A stretch of 64,000 nucleotides of DNA from Telopea speciosissima. Its lineage: Eukaryota; Streptophyta; Magnoliopsida; Proteales; Proteaceae. The stretch is from contig NC_057923.1 of assembly GCF_018873765.1 (NCBI RefSeq), forward strand, positions 9,684,413 through 9,748,412, read 5' to 3'. The notes beneath the pieces are model-generated. The model made no database searches, was not told the DNA's origin, and saw only the letters and a list, made by a program, of their open reading frames with translations. Positions 59,424 through 64,000 of the stretch are shown here, piece after piece. Numbering within the stretch: the first letter of the stretch is position 1; every line of letters begins with the position of its first letter. The translations under genes were made by a program, and so were the position numbers.

Positions 59424-59929
59424 TTCTCTATTTGAGTTCTTCTATGCATTTGGATTTAAAAGTACTTAGACATAAGATTTTGAGGTTATAATTAAACTAT
59501 AAAGGTTACTCTTCAAATTGTCAATAGGATTTGTAATTGCTACTTGAAACTGAAGAGAAACATTAATATGGCTGTTTCTAGGGACCAAGAGAATGGAGAG
59601 TATCTAAGAGGAGAGGGTACAAAAGTGAGAAGTATTAGCATTGTTCCTTTTGACTACTAGAAAGGATGGTGATTTTTTTCTCGCCCGGGGGGTGGGGAGG
59701 CAAGGGAAAAAGGTAAAGGCACTGTTACAAGTAATGCTCACTTTCTATATCATGATATCAGGGGCCCTAAGATCATACACTAGATAAATTCTCTTGACTT
59801 CTTAAAGAATAATTTCTTTAGAAGATGGTAATAAATAGGACTTTCTAATGAGTGAATGTAAAGATATCATTCACAATTCAATGGAAAAGGTCCCTTTTAC
59901 GTTAAATATTAAAATTTATTTGATATTAA

Positions 59930-60846
59930 TGCAGATCACATCACGTGGAAGAAGAATTTTCAGATTTTGGGTTTGATTCAGTCTTTTGGGTTAAGTTGAA
60001 CCTGTGGTTCAATAAGTTAGGCAAAAATTGATGTCCCCAATGGGTTATATGGGTCATGGGCTAAGTTGAATTTTTTACTGCAACGGACCCATTACATAAG
60101 CCCAAATATTAGGGAGTTAAGGCCTATATGGGATTAAGTAGTAAGTTTCTATATTCTTAGTTTCTAATTCCATGTAATAACTAATAAGTTACATAGTGGT
60201 TAAGATAGATATAAAGTAGAGGTTTCTAATTTTGTTACTTTCTATTTTGCATGTTATTGCAATGGATCCTATAAAAGGATTCCATCCTAGTTTCTCTTTT
60301 ATTTGTTTTCTATTTTCCTTGTAATAGCTAAGGATCCTTTCTAGAAGGATTCATTTTTAGTGTTTGCTTGGCAGCCAAGTAGTAAGGAGAGTTTATATTA
60401 TTGTAATCAGTTCATTAGTTATTATAAATAAAGAGCAACGGGCACACTAACCCAGAAATTTGATGTTTGAGAAAACTATGCTCTAGGTGAGTGGTGCACT
60501 GTCGTGAATCAGTCTCACCCCTTGTGGTGGAGCAAGTGGAAACCAAAGTGGTGAAGCCATGGAGGGAGGGTGGTGAAATCCAACCGCAGGCCATAGGTGG
60601 TGATACCATTTGTTTCCCATTTGGTCATATCCCCTTCTTCTTTCTCCCATTTCTTTTCTTTTTCTTCATTCACTGTTTGCCGACATTCCAGCACTTCTTC
60701 TCTCCATCATGGCCTATTATTAGGTGACCTCTGACCTTTCTTTTGTGTTTATTTAATCCCTTGTTAATTGTTATTGCTGTCTTGATTCTTTTTATCTTCT
60801 ATTATTCTCATGCACTGTTTCAGATCTGCGATAGGAGTGTTTCACA
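59930..60846 (+). repeat. LTR-like direct repeat, left copy
   Basis: The 917-bp segment starts TGCAGATCACATCACGTGG and ends GGAGTGTTTCACA, so it has TG...CA ends. It has a TATAAAAGG at 60270 and AATAAAGAG at 60426, the order expected of an LTR promoter and poly(A) signal. A matching copy lies at 62805-63578. No tRNA primer site follows it and the 5-bp flanks do not match, so the LTR reading is provisional. Confidence 0.5.
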
Positions 60847-60922
60847 GCATATATGTCTGAACTTCAGTCACTGTTAAAGAGTATATAACCATTAGATTGG
60901 GTTGAATTTTGACTATGTTAGT

Positions 60923-61954
60923 CATAGTTGTCAAAGCGACACGGCGACCCAAGGCGGTGGAGGGGTGCCTAAGCGCTTAGGCGATAAGGTGTTCACCTAG
61001 GTGACCAAGGCACCCAAGTGTTATTTTTTATTTTCCCTCTTTTCTAACATTATTTAGTATGCTACAATATATACCTTATATCATCAAAAATCAACATTAA
61101 GTCACATCAAGTCATAAAAAATCAACATAGAACTAGAAGACAACAGAACTGAAGAAGCAAGCTATTGAAAGTTTGAAACAATCAAAACATACATTTGGTT
61201 TATACTGTTCTTGGAAATGATCATCGTCCTGGTATACCTAGTGTCTCACATCTGGTTTATACTGTTCTTGGTAAATATGATCTTATCAATAAGTTTAGAG
61301 AAATATTCTTGTTCTCTAATAAGTTTGATTGATCAAATGATTTTATTTTTACATGAGACTTTTTGTATTAGGTAGAGCACACAACCAACTTTCCAACAAT
61401 CCAAGATTTGCTTAAATCTAATAAATATTGAAGTAGTTATGTTCTGGTCAAATGCTGTTTAAAATCTACTTGAATGGAAATAAATATATAGACATCAAAG
61501 CAAAAGATTATTTTACCGCTCTGTTGATTTTTAGTGATATTCTATCAAAATATGATTTATGAAATTTTTAGATTTGAATAAAAACTTAGCATTTGAAAGT
61601 TGAAAATCGCCCCTACAACTGAAAATTCAGTTATTCTTCTTGAACTAAGGAGTTGACTTTTTATCCTCTTGGAATTTGAAATTTTAACTATTTTTTATTA
61701 GATTCATTTTTTTTGGGGGGAGAGGGGTTTGCTTATTTATGAATGATACCTTAAATAAATGGAGAGAGAATTACAAAGTCATTTACTTTGATGTTTGGCA
61801 TAAATCAGTGCCAAACCTGGTTCGATACCAATAGAAACGTAATAAATGGAATAAAAGATTAATAAAAATTAAACCAGCGCCCTGCACTAAGGCGACAGTT
61901 GCCTAGACCCCAAAAAAAAATCTTGGATGCCAAGGCGGCACCTTGAAAACTATG
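60923..61954. mobile_element. hAT-like element (CGCCTAGG family, copy E)
   Basis: This 1032-bp element has ends CATAGTTGTCAAAGCG and CCTTGAAAACTATG and a 7-of-8 duplication ATGTTAGT/ATGTTAAT at 60915-60922 and 61955-61962. It has the same orientation and interior as copy D but is more diverged. It lies between the two LTR-like repeats, so it inserted into that element. Confidence 0.85.
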
Positions 61955-62804
61955 ATGTTAATCCCCATCCGAACTACTCCATTCAACCTTAATTTAGTGT
62001 CCATCGGACTAATAGATTGAGAGCTATGCTAGTTTTCTTTACTTGCTATTTTCTGTCCATGTTCATATCTCCTAATCTAACCATCAGTTTACTTTGATAT
62101 TTTAGCCACATACCCCATTAGGATCTCATATATATTAATTTTTCAATCAGATTTATAGTTTTTTTTTCTGCCCCTATTTTACAATTTTCTGGTTCAATGC
62201 GATTCAAGTTTTCAGGGGTTTGTTATAGCCAGCAATGATCCAAAGCCTTCCCAGCCACTGAATGTTGATGACAAATTCAATCACCTTATAGAGATGATGA
62301 TGACAACTCACTAAACGTGTCACTCGCTTAAAGCAACAGCCTTCCCAACCACGTAGCATTGATACTAGTTTGGATCAAATTCAGCAAAGTTGGGGTATAC
62401 CAGAAATCCAGAATTACCCTCTACTTTACATATTGACCTCAACTTTATACCACCACAGGAAGAGAGGATAGCACCAATAAAAGAACAGGAACTTGCAATC
62501 AAGGTTAAAATTGAAAAGATTCAAGCAACTGGTGATGACAAGGTCGTGATTAAGGAACTCGGCACCCTTCCCAGCTGAGATTGATTTGGAGATGCAGCAT
62601 GTTGATTGTTGAGTTCGTGATTCCACCCATGTTTTTCGAGGACAGCAAGCCACATCTTGAGGACTACATCCCTAACTACCGTGAACTGCCGGAATACTTT
62701 TATGGGCTGAAGCTGGAGTGCTGGACGTGCACCACATGCAGTTGATCTCTCGACTTACCAAAACTCAAGGTCGAGTTTTTTTTTCTCAAGCTGGAGAAAG
62801 TTGA

Positions 62805-63578
62805 TGCAGATCACATCCCGTGGAAGAAGAATTTTTTAATTAGGGTTTGGTTCAATCTTTTGGGCCAATTTGAACCTGTGGTTCAATAAGTTGGGCCCAA
62901 ATTTAAGTCCCCAATGGGTTATATGAGTCATGGGCTAAGTAATTTTGAGTTTTCTATTGTAACAGGCTCATTCTATAAGCTCAAATATTAGGGATTTATG
63001 GTATATATGGGATTAAGTAGTTAGTTTCTATTTTCTTAGATTCTAATTCCATGTAATAAATTACTTCGTGGTTAAGATAGATATAAAGTAGAAGTTTCTA
63101 ATTTTGTTACTTTCTATTTTGCATGTAATAGCAATGGATCCTCTAAAAGGATTCCATCCTAGTTTCTATTTTATTTGCTTTCTATGTTCTTTGTAATAGT
63201 GAAGGATCCTTTCTAGAAGGTTTCGTTTTTAGTGTTCGCTTGGAGTAGGGAGAGTTTCTATTCTTGTAATCAGTTAATTGATGAATCAGTCTCGCCCCTT
63301 GTGGCGAAGCAAGTGGAAACCAAAGTGGTCAAGCCTTGGAGGGAGGTTGGTGAAATCCAACCACAGGCCATAGGTGGTGAGAGCATTTGGTCATATTCCT
63401 TTCTTCATTCACTGTTTGCCGACATTCCAGCACTTCTTCTCTCCATCGTGGCATATTATTAGGTGACCTCTGGCCTTTCTTTTGTGTTTATCTAATCCCT
63501 TGTTATTGCTTTTTTAATTCTTTTTATCTTCTATTATTCTCATGCACTGTTTCCGATCGGCGAGAGGAATGTTTCACA
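62805..63578 (+). repeat. LTR-like direct repeat, right copy
   Basis: The 774-bp segment matches 59930-60846 along its length (for example GGTTCAATAAGTT, GATTCCATCCTAGTTTCT, GTGGAAACCAAAGTGG, TATTAGGTGACCTCTG), with a deletion of about 100 bp in the middle. It also starts TGCAGATCACATC and ends ATGTTTCACA. Confidence 0.55.
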
Positions 63579-63584
63579 GCCAAA

Positions 63585-63760
63585 GTTCTAAAACTCGTTT
63601 TGTTTCGGTGTTTCGGTCAGGTTGAAACCACCGAAATTTTGCGCGCCAAAACCTTGCATTTTTCTCAGCTTATTTTGTTTTGATGTTTCAATGGGTAAAT
63701 AGCCATAGTAGGCTCCGAAACTTAGGGAAACCTTGTTTTAGGCTAAATAAACATATGTAA
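63585..63760. repeat. Motif-saturated repeat (TTTCGG) at right edge
   Basis: The words GTTTCGGTGTTTCGGTCAGG, CACCGAAATTTTG and CTCCGAAACTTAGG mark the same style of repeat as at 52.5-53.1 kb. It is incomplete or degraded. Confidence 0.4.
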
Positions 63761-64000
63761 ATCTTCGAAGTGCAAAAAAAAAATCACACACAATGGTGTT
63801 TTGGATTTGCATCCTTGGTTGGCAGGAAACGTCAAACCCTGTTGTATACCTTATGTAATATTTGGCTATGCTACACATCGTTTTAGTACTATAAAACATA
63901 ATTGGCAAGTAAATTATGCAACAATGCATGAAGGAACATAATATTGAATATTTATTTAAGAAATTTCACTGAAAGTTCGGTCAAAACAATGACAGTTCAT

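Larger units (their letters stand above)
57386..64000. other. Long ATG9 intron (inferred) filled with repeats
   Basis: No ATG9 exon upstream of 57385 is recognisable to the right edge, and no other host gene is seen, so the whole stretch is inferred to be intron of at least 6.6 kb. Besides the listed elements it has A/T-rich spacer (57.4-58.3 kb). The stretch 62200-62800 has short readable words (SKPHLEDYIPNYRELPEYFY, GLKLECWTC) that I cannot assign. Confidence 0.6.

Noticed and set aside
62390..62578. A 62-codon open frame with charged residues (EERIAPIKEQELAIKVKIEK)
   Set aside because: It is short, without start context, between LTR-like repeats, and matches no ATG9 N-terminal exon I know. 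It is left as possible element-internal coding remnant.

Overview
The window is nuclear DNA of a flowering plant. It has GT-AG introns of up to several kilobases, AT-rich spacers, plant protein families and many plant-type transposons (hAT, Mutator-like MITEs, L1 and RTE LINEs, Au-type SINEs, LTR remnants). The species cannot be named from the sequence; the large repeat-filled introns fit a woody dicot or a basal angiosperm. There is no bacterial or organellar content.

Layout: 1-5.4 kb holds a decayed hAT transposase gene on the + strand, cut into three pieces by RTE and L1 LINE fragments. 8.6-13.0 kb (-) holds the first exons of an IPI1/TEX10 ribosome-biogenesis gene that seems to lack the rest of its body. 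13.0-17.4 kb is spacer dominated by a 1.5-kb Mutator-like element with a second TIR element nested in it. 17.4-22.3 kb (+) is a complete 7-exon gene for a 533-residue secreted or membrane-associated protein; its His...Cys order suggests a circularly permuted papain-like (NlpC/P60, YiiX-type) fold. 22.5 kb is an Au-type SINE with a perfect target duplication. 23.6-26.4 kb is a damaged L1 LINE, and 26.6-27.5 kb holds foldback MITEs and a LINE fragment.

28.0-37.0 kb (+) is a complete Golgi alpha-mannosidase II gene (4 exons, 1163 aa). It is followed, convergently, by a complete 15-exon KONJAC1-type GDP-mannose pyrophosphorylase-like gene at 40.6-46.4 kb (-), which splices to exactly 415 aa. 46.4-50.2 kb is spacer with three MITEs that each carry a 9-bp target duplication. 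From 50.2 kb to the right edge lies the 3' two-thirds of an ATG9 autophagy scramblase gene (-). Its seven visible exons give about 571 residues, and its N-terminal exons must lie beyond 64 kb, so 57.4-64 kb is read as one long intron full of repeats.

Main leads: (a) the permuted papain-like reading of the 17.4-22.3 kb gene, and a tandem duplication that copied its exon-2 splice acceptor; (b) five non-autonomous elements with the same TIR, CGCCTAGGCG-type subterminal motifs and 8-bp target duplications, which makes them hAT-like; (c) an element in the mannosidase intron that shares their interior but has different ends; (d) several other patches saturated with one short palindromic word, which may be related in design. 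All four complete or partial host genes look like ordinary plant housekeeping genes, and I see no operon-like or defence-type gene system. Exon borders were derived by hand from splice sites, reading phase and remembered family sequence; no alignment was run.
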